DNA of 64,000 nt from Trichoderma breve (taxonomy: Eukaryota; Ascomycota; Sordariomycetes; Hypocreales; Hypocreaceae), in NCBI RefSeq assembly GCF_028502605.1, contig NC_079232.1:1984001-2048000 (forward strand), in the 5' to 3' direction. Both the position numbers and the translations under genes were made by a program. Shown here in pieces: positions 44,055 through 55,874 of this stretch (its first letter is position 1; the number at the start of each line of letters is the position of its first letter). The notes below the pieces were generated by a model. That model ran no database searches. It was not told where the DNA came from and worked only from the letters and a program-made list of their open reading frames with translations.

Positions 44055-44432
44055 TCTGCTTGTGCTGTTCAAATCCGTGGCAAATAAGTATAAAGCGCCT
44101 AGATCGCCGTGGGATTAGATGTCAATTCTAGGAAGCTCACTCCATACATGTATGCAAGTATTGGGAGCGTGCTGTTTTGTGCCCAACGAAAAGCCTGTCG
44201 CGACGTGGGTGGTTGACAGCCAATGGAATTTGCACAGCCTTATTCCAGCAGCCGCGTACCACGAGGGGGCACATACAATAGGAGCCTATCATTATCAGGA
44301 TTAGAGAGTCAGTCATCGCTCTGTCTTTTGCAACTTTATTCATTCTGTCTGTAGGCCATCCAAGAGCCTAGTACTGTCGCGGCGAAAGACTGAAGCTGGC
44401 CCAACGACGGTGCTGCGCGTCCAAAGAAAAAG
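44055..44432. promoter_or_regulatory. Shared divergent promoter of the helicase and NACHT genes
   Basis: 378 bases separate the start codons of two head-to-head genes. No other gene fits in between, so both promoters must lie here. I see no recognisable element. The arrangement would permit co-regulation; this is inference. Confidence 0.55.
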
Positions 44433-47400
44433 ATGCCGTTAAGTAAGAGGGCCTCTCTTCAGGCGCAGCGCATGATGCGAGAAGCATTCATGGAGCTCGA
44501 AAGAGTCATCACTGTTTCCGATCGGGCGCAACTGAAAAATCTGTCGCTTGAAGATGTTCAGCAGGCAGCTCTCCAAATCGAAAAGCAGCTTGCAGCAAGT
44601 CAGTCGTTGCGAAATATGCGGAGACTAGCACCTTTGTTCACTGGCTTGGGCCACTATTCACAAGCGATTGAAGTTTTATGCAGTGGAACGCCGTATTTGC
44701 CTTGGCTATGGGCACCCATTAAGCTTGTGTTGAAGGTACATATACAGGGTGATGAGATATGAGTGATCGTGCGGGCACTGATGAATCAATGTCGCATCCA
44801 GATATCCGCCGATTACATCGAAGCCTTTGAGCAGATCATCAAGGTTTATTGCAGGCTAGCTGAGCCGTTGGCTCGATTTAACCTCTTTGATCGCGCTTAT
44901 TCAAACAACATAGAAGTCCAAAACACTTTGGCAGTGTATTATTCGGATATTCTTAAATTCCACGGAGAAGCTTACAAGTTTGTCCGGCGCAATGGTTAGA
45001 CTCAGTTACATATCCATTGTAATATAGATCTCAGCTAATATTCAGTGATATTTAGCATGGCAGCGCCTCTTTGCTACTTCTTGGGGACGCTTCCAACGGC
45101 GGTTCGACAACATATTTGCTGATCTAAAAGCGCATGAGGATCTCGTTGATAAAACAGCTAATGCGGCTAATTTATCAGAGGCAAAAGAGATGAGAGAGAA
45201 ACTAGAAGACTGGAGACAGCAAGAAATGGCCAAACTCAAGAAGGAGGAAGAGGAGCGTACAAGTACCGAATTTCAAGCTGTCTTGAGTGTCTTGAAAGTT
45301 GACGAGATTCACCAGATCAAAGTATTTGACAATCTCATTTCTGAAGCAGACCGAAACCTCGGGTCTTGCAGTTGGATACTTCAGCAACAAAAGATTCGAT
45401 CGTGGGCGAGATGCGAACGCGATACTCAGTTTGTTGTGCTTCATGGCGTCGTCGGGAGCGGTAAAAGTGTCTTGGCAGCACAAATCGCGACTTTTCTCCG
45501 TGCTTTAGAGGGCTCTTTGGTAGCAGCTCATTTCTGCACATATCTCTACCCTGAGTCAACAGACTACAACTACATAATGCGGTCCTTGATGATACAAATC
45601 ATTCGTTTGGATCCTGAACTCATCACGCTGTCGTATGACTGGTTAATCTTGAAGAAGAAAGCCCCAAGCAACACTGTGGTTGAACAACTTCTACGCCTCT
45701 TAGTCGAAGCCATGGGAGCCTTGGCAGAAAAGAAAAAGACCCTTCACATTATTATTGACGGGCTAGATGAATGTGATGATAATACAGTAGCGAGTGTTGT
45801 AAAAACACTCGACAAGCTGGTTACTTCTGCTTCATCTTCTGCCTCAACTCTTCTTAAAGTGCTGTTATGCACTCAAATGAGGCCTGAAGTAATAAAACTT
45901 GTCAAGAGGAAACATCAGGTATCATTATCTTGCGAGAAAGATCATCTAAACAAGGCCATCCAAGATTATACCTTGCAGAGGATAAACGATATTCGGCCAA
46001 GTCTCTCTCAGTTAGGTATCACTGATGGCGATGTCACGGCGCTGGCATCTCAAATCACGCAGAAAGCAGATGGCAAGTCTTCATCCAACAGAACTATCTC
46101 TTACTTAAGCTAACCTTTATTGGTGCCAGGCATGTTTCTCTGGGCAAAACTCGTCATGGAGTATATAAATAAGAATCTATTCTACCACCGCGATGAGATT
46201 TTGAAGGCAGCGGTTAGTCTGCCCAGGGAGCTCGGCGAATTGTGAGTCAACGAAATATAACCTGTCCAGCAATAGTCCCCTCTTATAAATATTTTTGCCT
46301 GACACCCACTATTATATAGCTATGGTCGGATGTTATCGCAGATTATGGCCAATTTTGACGAAAGATCTTCTCAGCGAATCAGCGCCGTCCTAAGCTGGAT
46401 CGCATTTGCAAAACGGCCGCTCCGTTTAGCAGAGCTTTTATCTGCTTTGGCCTTTGACACCAAACAAGAACAAGTTGATGGGCTTGTGCCGGCTTATATC
46501 CTTGATAGGTGCGAGCCTCTCATCCAGAAGCAGGCCGACTCTTCTTATTCGTTTGTCCATGTGTCAGTTAGGGAGTATGTCCGTCCACTCGGAACTAGGA
46601 ATATCTCGCTAACGTATTGAAGCTTTCTTCAGAGTTCCGATACAGCACTCTTAATCACGGAGGACGAGTCACAAAGACGACATGGGCTTGCTACCATTCG
46701 CTGTCTCTTATCTGGTCAGCAAATCTTTGCTCCTTTATACCCAGACTCTGAAAGAACCTTGAGAGTTCTTTGTGGGCTTCACGGCTTCCATATGTACGCT
46801 ACCGAATATTGGGTCGACTACCTTCTGGCATCTCTTGAGTTTGACCAAGCTCAGTTTTTCGATTCCGATTTCTTTGCGTTATCTTGTCGTCTGGCGGAAA
46901 ACTTTATAGCTGCAGAAACCGATTGCGAAGCCGCATATGGCAGCCTGTCAGACACACGACTTGCTCTGATACGACAGAAAGATTACCGCCTGTACAAAAT
47001 GGTGAAGGTGGTGCTCCTGGAACAAAACAAAGAGACAATAGAAGTGGTGTCAATCCATGGTGCAGCTTCCCATTCTACAACATTTCTTTGAGTCCATGAC
47101 TAACGATATAATGTGTGTATAGATAACACTACATGTATACAGGATGGTGATACGGCAAGCGATGTCATTACTTTAAAAAAGAAGTATCAAACAGTGATTC
47201 AGAAGCTACTCAATTATTCCAATTATCCCGGTATCTCCTTTCAACAGCTTGAACAATTCAAACAAAACTTTCGAACTTCAGCGTTTACGTGCCGAGTCTG
47301 GTCATGTACATACGCCACCTTGGGCTTCAGTAATATTGACAGCCTCACCCGCCATGAGGCAAACCATTCCAAGCATATTTGCCGCGTTCAAGGCTGCCAA

Positions 47401-48921
47401 TATCCAGTGTTCGCTTCGGCGAGGTCACTGAAGAATCACGTAGCAGAGCATCACACCAATCGTGACCGACAACTGCCACGAAATTCGATCAGGAAACGTC
47501 CCGCGCTCGTGGATCTTCCTGCGACGGCTCAAAACTCCCAGAAAGGCCGGCAGAGAGGGGATTACAACCAACGTATAATGGAGAGAGAACCTCAGCGTAT
47601 CGATTGGGCTACTCGACAAGCCGAAGTCTCAGAAGAAGCCGAGGATTATCTTTTTACATCTGGTTCTAACTCATTTGAGGGACCAAATCTTGCACAAGTT
47701 GCCCATAGTAGACAACAACCTAGTAGGTCCATAGCTGGAGTGGATTCCTCTCTGTTGCCAGGCTCAATTGCCCCCGATGTTCAATCCCAAATGTTCCCCT
47801 TGCCCGACCCCTCTCTCGGACTGAACTTTGGCGCCGACAACGTTCCCTTCCCTATTCCCAACATGAACCCTATCCAGGTAGTTCCTTCACAGATGCACCT
47901 TGCCAATGATGCCATTCCGGATACGTCATCCTCCAACAACTGGGACGGCTTTCCTAGCGCCATCTCCAGAACTTCCTCCCCTGCCCCTATTGATGACCCA
48001 GGGGAAACTGCTTCCTTCGGCCCCAAATCCACGCCACAGACGAGCCTAGTGACGGCCACATCTGGCCACCGTCCCAACGTCGCGAAAGACGGCTCAAAGC
48101 TCGACATGGAGGAAATCGTCGTCAGCGGCGACCAGAATCCGCAGTACTCGCAGCCACCTCCTGGTAGCTCTCCTGGAGCCGCCCCAGGCTCGCGAAGCCG
48201 GCCGCAAAAGAAATACTCCTACATCGATGGCGAATGGGTGCAAATAACAGCAGATGGCGTACCCATACCCCGCAAAAAGCTGAGACGCAAGCCCGTGTCC
48301 ATAGTGAAGACAAAAGCTCCAGCAGACGGATCCAAAATGCCCAGGCTTCCCAGGCCCCGAAAGTTTCGAGATGTGAAAGCGTCGCCGATGCAAAATTCTC
48401 CGCTGGCTCCTTTGCCACCTCACGACTTGGCTTCACAGCCACTAATGCCCAGCCAAGAACGCAATGCCACCGATTTCATTACAGGCACTCCCCAACTACA
48501 ACAGAAAACGACCGGGATGCAAGCAGCAGAACAGCAGCGGCATCAAACTAGCTATTCTCCTCTTCGACCCCCAGGACCCCTTTCCGTACTTCAACAAAGG
48601 GTCGTCCCTTTTTCAACTCCCCCCCATCTATTAGGGAGTGTTCAACCTCCACCTCCAGCGCCGCCTTTGAAAGCTGCAGACCTTCAGTCTAAACTTACAG
48701 ATTACACTTCCGCAAACAAGACACCACACCATTATCGTCAGGCTCCTTACATCGGTTCATCTGCTACTGAACTTCCTTATGGTCCTGCTCAGGCTTCTTC
48801 TTCTCCACCAACGCTGCCTCCTGTTTGGCACAAACACCCCATATTGAGAATCTGCAGCAACACTAACCCGTGTCCCACCTGCGTTTCGTCAAAGAGGCTT
48901 TTCTGCTCCAAAACATACTAG
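44433..48921 (+). CDS. STAND protein: DUF7708-like, NACHT, two C2H2 zinc fingers
   Basis: Seven exons: 44433-44735, 44802-44994, 45056-46072, 46130-46241, 46320-46578, 46633-47059 and 47123-48921; 1369 aa. The N-terminal domain (about 60-180, with IEVLCSGTPYLPWLWAPIKLVLK and ADYIEAFEQIIKVYCRLAEPLARF) resembles DUF7708, common at the front of fungal NLR-like proteins. The NACHT NTPase has Walker A GVVGSGKS (296-303), Walker B IIIDGLDEC (397-405) and the downstream ADGMFLWAKLVMEYI block, which fixes the exon 3/4 junction. Exon 7 encodes two C2H2 fingers (about 827-885: CRVWSC..HEANH and CRVQGC..HVAEHH). A long disordered tail follows with one conserved-looking patch, YSYIDGEWVQITADG. The third intron (46073-46129) has a GCAAGT donor. 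The start of exon 6 is the least certain junction (GTATGT three bases upstream is an alternative donor). Confidence 0.83.
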
Positions 48922-49359
48922 GACACGAACGAAACATGATCCATTATTAGATGAACGTTGCGTTGATATATAGATTCGTTGCAGATTTAATCCACTAATA
49001 TTTAAATTCATCATAGAAAGGATTGGACGTTAGAATATTAAGCACTAGGTATATAAAATAGACAATCATTCAGGTCCCAGCACGACCAAACCCCCACACT
49101 AACGTGCCCCTGTCGTGGTATCATGATCAAAATCCTCCCCCTTTCGCGCGCAAAACAAGTACCAAAAGCATTTCATTACTGTATGTTCTTCCCCATCCAC
49201 ATTCATATCTTCATTCTTTTCTCTTTGTGTCTCTTCTTTATGACAAGTTATGAAATCGCTACCATAAGGATTGCTGAATAGACCCCAAGTAGGGGGCTTC
49301 GTTTCTTTTTTCATTGTTACATTGTTGCAGTGGTATATAGAGGCAAAAGGCGTCCCTTC
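48922..49359. other. Convergent 3' spacer, right edge of AT-rich segment
   Basis: About 440 bases between convergent gene ends, AT-rich in the first half. It holds both 3' UTRs; no gene is seen. Confidence 0.5.
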
Positions 49360-50077
49360 TTAGTAGTCAGCCTTGCCGCGGTGGGTGTGGGTCTTCTTTC
49401 TACGGCCAGCACAGCAGGTGATGAAGACCAAGACCGTTGCGATGAGGTTCAAGGCGGCGGCGACAAGAATGCACCAGACGGTAGGACCCCAGCGAGCATG
49501 GAGGTTGTTGGGGCCCCTGGTGTTGACGGCGTGCTTGATGATCGAGAAGCCGGCAAAGTCACAGGCCATGGCGACGACTGTGACGAGAAAGGCCAGGAAG
49601 GAAAAGAGGGAGGCGACAAAGGAGCCGAGGAAGCTGGTGCCCAGGCAGAGCAAGAAGGCCAAGAAGGTGAGGCCAGCAGCAATGGGGTGCAGAATCAGAA
49701 CTCGGGTGAGGACCCTGGCGGAATCGCGGTCGCCCTTGGAGAAGGTAAGGCCTTGGACTCCTGCGAGAGCGGCGGTGGCATCGTAGCCAACGTGAGCCTT
49801 GGTGCAGTCATCAGGTCCGCTGATTTTCAATGTTAGTACCATATTCTTGTAAGATGATTCAAAAGGGTCAGGTTAGAAAGGGCACATACTCTCTGATGAT
49901 GCAGTATCCAAATGTGCCAAATGTTATTCTGTCTATAGTGCTGCTGCCACTGACGTCGACCTTCAAGATAGAGAGGTCGTTGACCACAGGCGCGGTGACC
50001 GACACGACAATAAGGAGAGCCGTGGCAGCAAGAAGCAGCACTGTGCCGAAGTAGTGAAAGAATGTGCCGACACCCAT
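49360..50077 (-). CDS. SUR7/PalI family plasma-membrane protein
   Basis: Two exons, 49890-50077 and 49360-49819, 215 aa. The intron has a TACTAAC branch and joins FGYCIIR to DGPDDCTKAHVGYDA. The topology is four membrane segments: one at the N-terminus (FGTVLLLAATALLIVVSVTAPVV), an extracellular loop with the TFGTFGYC motif typical of the SUR7/PalI family and a second Cys, then three hydrophobic helices and a short basic tail (CCAGRRKKTHTHRGK). Family members sit in eisosome/MCC patches or take part in ambient-pH signalling (PalI/Rim9). This one is too short to be PalI itself, which has a long cytoplasmic tail, so a SUR7-like role is more likely. Confidence 0.78.
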
Positions 50078-52016
50078 GATGAAAGACTGCACTTGTTGAT
50101 GTGCTTAGATATTGAGAGGCACTAGGGCAGTAGGTGGTAACTGTTGGGTATTATAAGTTACGACGGAGGGGGGTGAGTCGGGTTGAACAAAGACGAGTTG
50201 AACAAAGACGAAAGAAAAAAGAGAGGTATTGGATGGAAACAAATAGTAATGATCAAAGCAAGGGGGGAAAAGGGAGGGAGAAGTGTCAGCATATAAGCCA
50301 ACGCATGGCTCCTGTTGTCTCACGAGGGTGAGCGGCCGCCGACAGCAGTTGGGTGCCACAGAACGGCGACGTCATGAAGACGAACGAATTAGACTTGACA
50401 GAGCTGCCAAGCGTGCTTCTGCCGGCTTTTGGTCTTTGTCCACGCGATGGACATGGCTTGGCCTTGTCTAGATACGATGCTTAGACGGATCCACCCCCGT
50501 CTAGCACATGTTGGTGCCGGCTCTTGTTCAATGAGAAGCAACGCGAATCGAATCCCTTGCTAGCGTGTCCCAGTCATACAACTCTCTTTGTTGTGGCCTT
50601 TGTGCTCGCTCTGTATGTACTCGTACAGTACAGAACACGCAATGGCAATGGCTATACACGTATTTGATCCTGCGCAGGTACTCCGGAGACCACTCGCACA
50701 ACACCGAAGCCCCTACATGTTCTCCATAGATGGAATCGCGATCCTTGAGTGAAGGCGCTCCTTTCCGACATGGCGCTGCTCCGCCCGGCAAAGTGTCTCG
50801 GACCAACCATGGCACCGCGGTAGAGTATACACAGTACAATCCTTGTCTCGAGGAAATTTTCCAGACATCATGTCCCGGCCCGTCCAAGTATTTCCCACAC
50901 TGCTAGCCCACTCGGATCACGGCTGAGCCTTGCAGTTCACAAGAGCTGCGGGTGACGTAGCGAGAGTGGCTGCGCTACCAGATCGCTGCCCTGCTTGGAG
51001 CCACAATATGGGTCTTGATTCCCAAGGCCAAGCCCGATTCGAGCGTAGGACAGGGGGGAAGTGTGGCGGTCTACGCGTAGAATCCCCTGCTTGAGGTCGC
51101 TGTCCAAGTGTCATCGCAGCCCAGGCCCAGGATGAACAGGAATCAAGCAAGCAGGGACACGCTTTCGGCTCTCCTTTGTCTTTTGCTCACTGCTCTTGGA
51201 GTTCAGACGTGTGAATCCCCTCGTCCAGCATCGCTCTCCCTATCCCCATCGTGTGACGAATGAGGTGAGACACAACAAGACGGGCCAAACAGCCATCTGG
51301 AGATGATGCGCCACTGCCCTGACCACCGACCGCGACGGCGTGATGGGCTGTGCCTAGCAGTTGGATGGTTGTTTGGGTGACGTAAGGTGAAATTTTTCGT
51401 CTTGACCTCGCACATCCCAGTCCAATTAGCCCCCCCATGCATGGCCACCAAGGCCACATCATCGGCGATGGAGGCGGCTCTCGTACGTTCTAGATTACAC
51501 ATGTTTATGCGCACATGATGATGAAGTAGCTGTAGCACCAGCCGCGCTCTTGTATTGCTGTGCCGGGCTGGAGCCAGAACAAGGAAAGTTGCAAAGCGTG
51601 CGCAGATCCATCATCATCAACTTCTGAATTAGGTTATGGTTCATCCCTCAAAACTGTCTTCAATGTTGGTTTTCCAGCGGCTTTTGTTCCATTTTTGGGA
51701 ACCCTCAATTGCCCAATCGCGCTTGGCTGGTGTTTGTTTGTTTCCCTGCCTTGGCTTTGGAAATTAATTGGCGTCACCTTTGAGACAACGACTTCTTGAA
51801 CGCAGTGACATCTTGTGCGACCACCAGCCTCTTGCAATTTGCAATACCGCCTTGCATCCATTGTCGCCGGTAAAATTCAGGCCGTCTTGTCTCAGTCATG
51901 TCGCATTCATTGCGGGACAAGGGCCAGCATCGTCCTCCTCATTGTCGTAGCACCTGTCGCAGCTCTCCGCGCATCTAGTAATAGCGCGGCATGGTGTCGC
52001 TGGCTTACTTGTACTC
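50078..52016. other. Gene-poor region
   Basis: About 1.9 kb with no supported gene. It contains the promoter of the SUR7-like gene and one ACTCGTAC motif at 50619-50626 in the context TGTACTCGTACAGTACAG, nearly the same context as at 7335-7350. ORFs up to 119 aa occur but lack coding character. Confidence 0.5.
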
Positions 52017-52813
52017 TTACTCAGTCGAGCCCTTCTTCATGTAGCTGGGAAGCCATTCCTTGATCTGCAGCCTCTTCATCCGCCGCCCTCCTCGCGTCTT
52101 CATGCCGCTCACCATCCAGTGCACAAGCCCCTCGCTAGCGATGCTCTTGGGCAGCGATTGCCTTAGCGTCGTCGCAATGAAGGATTGGTCCTGTTCGTAG
52201 CCATCGTTCCAGATGCCGTGCAGCGGTGAACCGGCCATGGCAAATCTATGATTGTACTCGGGCGCAGGGAAGATTTCCAGTTTGAACTCTCGTTCCCCCT
52301 GCTTTAGTTCCGCTTCTCGTCCCTGATCCTGTCCCTGTTCCGTGCCGTCAGACCATGAGTTCGTGCCGCTCGTCTGTTGTCCAGTTATTGTTGGCTGCAT
52401 GGTGCTAAAGCTCTCTGGTTCGTTTAGATCTGCAACGTAAATGTCTTCCACCGCGCTGCGGACAGGCTCCGTGATCTTGTATGTTAGAGGGCTGCTAGCT
52501 ATCAATCTTTCGGCGGTCGAGGGCTCTCTCGTTATAGAAACAAAGTTGGCGTAATAGCCCTTTAAAGCATCCAATCGATTGTGTGGTTAGATAGTTTTTC
52601 TCATTTGCCGCACCACATATATACGCTATTCAATGGATTGGGACCTACGGGAGTCATCTTGAAGAACTCTACAGGGCCATATTGCTCCAGCACCTGCAGA
52701 ACTGAGCGACGCTCAGCGAAGGAGATTGGCGTTGGCGATACGAGCACGCGGATCGATCTCTCGCGAAGTGCCCGATCTCGTATCTGCCGGGCCGCATTCC
52801 CAACAGTCGCCAT
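52017..52813 (-). CDS. Conserved-looking protein of unknown function
   Basis: Two exons, 52625-52813 and 52017-52559, 243 aa, joined in phase between NPLNS and GYYANFVSI; the intron has a CTAAC branch. The N-terminal 90 residues (RSIRVLVSPTPISFAERRSVLQVLEQYGPVEFFK then YYANFVSITREPSTAERLI) look like a degenerate RRM-type fold: strand, helix, strand, strand, helix. A disordered Gln/Ser/Glu segment follows, then EREFKLEIFPAPEYNHRFAM and a C-terminal region ending LQIKEWLPSYMKKG. I do not recognise a named family. The single intron and dense codon structure support it as a real gene. It is divergent from MED1 with a 495-base spacer. Confidence 0.7.
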
Positions 52814-53308
52814 GAGAATGCGATATGGAAGCTTTCAGAAAAAGCCGACGACAGGGAAGAGAAGAGAATTGAACATTGGAGATGCAGCCTCGCCGGTTGT
52901 AAAAGGCTAGCTCGATCGCTGGTACTTGCACATCCACCGGAATAGCGCACTAAACGGAGTACCTTCTTTAGTGGGCTGCGCCGCTAGTTGTCGGCACGCC
53001 ACAAGGCTGGCGAAACAGAGCAGAAGCTCCATCAGGTCAGCTCCGTCAACCTTCAGGATCTGGACATCACAGCTTCGTATTCATACAGTTTTGCTCTAAT
53101 ACTTGTGACATTTGCTTAGCTACCAGCTATAGCCTCTTTTGTACCCTTTGATGGGTTCTTAACCGATGCCTTCAACGCCCTGACCGACAATCAGCCGGCG
53201 CTCTCGCCTTTTCCGCTCCTCATTCATCGCCTCGACGACCATCTTTTGCCCTCTCCAATCCCGACTCCCACGATCTCATCCCACGCGAATCGAGTATATT
53301 GATACACC
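52814..53308. other. Divergent promoter region upstream of MED1
   Basis: About 495 bases between the start codons of the unnamed gene and MED1. It should hold both promoters. No coding region or repeat is seen. Confidence 0.5.
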
Positions 53309-55502
53309 ATGGCAACTCCAACACCCATGAGGCATGCGCCCTCGCAGCAGGGCCGTACACCATCACATCAAGGTCCGACACCATCGCAAATTGCCGGTGC
53401 AACGCCGCCGATCTCGACGCCCTTCTCCAATCCCGCCCAGGCTGCATTTTCGCCTCGTGGACAGCGATCATCGCCGCAACAGGTCAAGAAGTCACCGGCG
53501 ACATCTACTTTGATGGGTCAATCGGGCATGGGCGCTCTGAACTTTGATAGTCCGTCGACCGCCGCCGCCATGGGGGCACTGGGTATTGGTGGTAGTTTTG
53601 ATATTGGCCTCGATAATGTCGGCGTCGGCGGGCTGGACACGCTGGGAGTCGCATTTGCTACTGAAGACGATAAACTAAAGCGATTGGATAATATCCTTAA
53701 GCTCTTAAATGTTTGTGTGCCCTTTACTCTATGCACATGAAACCCTCTAAGCTGACATACCATCGCAGCAAAAGAAAGGGTTCGTCAGCGAAGCAGGCCT
53801 GGAACGGCTTGCTCAGCGCCTTGGCCTCGAGCTTCTGTCCGAGGAACATACCGCCGCAGACGGGCGCAAGACGAAAACACTGGCAATTGCAGGTTCTGCC
53901 ATTGCGGTCGACATAGTGTTAGACAACAACATTGTGCAGAATGTATCGTTAGCCTACCATGGCTCGGCAGCCTCAGTTTCCACGCATATGGAGGCGGCCA
54001 GTCAAATCCTGTTGGCAGACTTGAAGCTTGGTCCAAACCAGAGTCCCTTGACAAAGACTCTGGATAAATTCGCGTACAACTTTGGCCACATTGCCAATTT
54101 GGACAAGCTCAGCATCATCCCCGGCCTCGACTGCTACGAGGCTTTGGCAGGCATCTTTACCAGCTTGGAAAGATTGCATCACTGGGACATTGCGAACTTG
54201 CGGAAAGAGACGGAGATGGCAGGCAAGTCAGATCAGTACCTGTCTCTGGCTGCGCTGTGTACCAGACACGGCTATCCCGTTATGCATGCACGAAATAAAG
54301 TCGGACTCGCTCTGCAGTACTGGAAAGAGTTGCGATTTGTACCCTCTTCAGACGACAAGGCGTTGGCCTTTTCTGAGAACGAAAAGGTTTGGTCGCTTCT
54401 ACTTGATTGCGCGCCTATTGAATCACTTGGCCTGTCTCCAGTCAGAGTATCCGAGGACTGGATTTCCAAGGATGTGGTAAAACCGGACAACGAGCAACAG
54501 AATCAAGCACTGGAGCCTCACAACCTCCCCATCCTTGATTGGCAAGAACCAGAGAACATCTCTCTTCCTTCATCAGATGAGAACAAGAACTCCGGCATGG
54601 ATGAATTGTCGATGCATCTCCCGACGCTCCCCCAAGTTACATTCACTGTTACGTTTGATCCGCCTGTCATCCTTCCGCAGACTGACTGCATCAGACTCTA
54701 CTCTTATGTGAACGCCACACCCCCAAACCCCAGTCCTTCAGCCGACTTTGGCCAGCGCCCTCTACCTCCGCCAACATTCGATGACTTGTTCTTCCCCATA
54801 TCAGCAGGCAACAAGCAAGACCCCAGTGAATCTAGGACAATCACACGTCTTCGCGATGTTCGTGTTTTTGACCGGCAGGGCAAGTCGTTCACCAGGAGTC
54901 ACCACAACACACTCTTCATCTACAAGCCGATCTATTCCCAGGAAGTCACAGAAATGTCCTTTTCACATCCCCGTCAACTCATTGACATGCTTCCTCTCCT
55001 CCGACAGTTCGCTTTCCTGTCCATACTGCTGAACAATAGCTTCGGGTCTGAAACAAAGGAGAGCTCGCCCAAGCCTGTCAAGACGTCATTGGCTCCTGCT
55101 ACTACCAAGACAGTCAAGGATGAGCTGGCAGCGTTCATGGCGTCAAGCGATGATGAAGAACAAAACGATGGAGAAGAAGAGCAAAAGGTGAAGCAGGAAG
55201 CAGAGTCAAAAACCGTCAACGGCGAGAAGGGAACTGGCCAAGATATGAACATTGATGTCATATTATGGGTTCATCCATCACCATATCTTCAGGTCGTCTT
55301 CCCCGTTAAGGACTCTACCATTGACATTACGCTTCGCATTCTAGAAGGCGGCGTGGTGGAAATTGTCAACGAGAACATTATTGAACAGCAGGCAGCAACT
55401 GGAAAGGGCAAGGTGCTCACTAGACAGGATCTCGGAAAGGTGCTTGAACGACTCGAGGATCTGTGCAAGTGGGCTGAATGGATTCGCACGCGCCTTTGTT
55501 AA
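53309..55502 (+). CDS. med1: Mediator complex subunit 1
   Basis: Two exons, 53309-53710 and 53769-55502, 711 aa. The N-terminus is a disordered Pro/Ser/Gln-rich segment (MATPTPMRHAPSQQG). The Med1 core begins near residue 125 (DKLKRLDNILKLLNQKKGFVSEAGLERLAQRLGLELL, across the intron) and continues with LAIAGSAIAVDIVLDNNIVQNVSLAY and LDKFAYNFGHIANLDKLSIIPG..DCYEALAGIFTSLERLH. The C-terminal part includes HPRQLIDMLPLLRQFAFLSILLNN and a segment near the end (WVHPSPYLQVVFPVKDSTIDITLRI). Med1 is part of the Mediator middle module and bridges activators to RNA polymerase II. The intron has a GCTGAC branch. An acidic, disordered insert lies near residues 545-585. Confidence 0.85.
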
Positions 55503-55874
55503 ACTCTAGATCGCCGACGGAATGAATAAACATATTTGATACCCTTTGAACTGTCCATTGCTTTCTTTTTTGGTGTTTATACTTGTGCTGAGTGAATGAG
55601 CTCGAAATCCTTTGATCTTGTTCTAGTTCAGAGATTTACAAAGGTATGTTCAACTGTTCTACTTCTCAATTCACCGGAGACGCATCTTATACAACGCCGT
55701 GATAGTTCAGTCCTTCTCCAGGCCATTATGTTTTCTATTTAAACATCACGATGATCCCTTCATGTCCTCTCCTATCTCTTCACAACCCCAAGCACAGCCA
55801 AAATCACTACCACTTCATCAACACCAAACCCCAGAACCAGAACCAGAACCCTATCCACCCCCCATCCACCAAAA
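55503..55874. other. Spacer between MED1 and a small gene
   Basis: About 370 bases. The first half is the MED1 3' flank. From about 55750 the plus strand is very C/A-rich (CCAGAACCAGAACCAGAACC near 55827), probably leader of the next gene. Confidence 0.5.
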
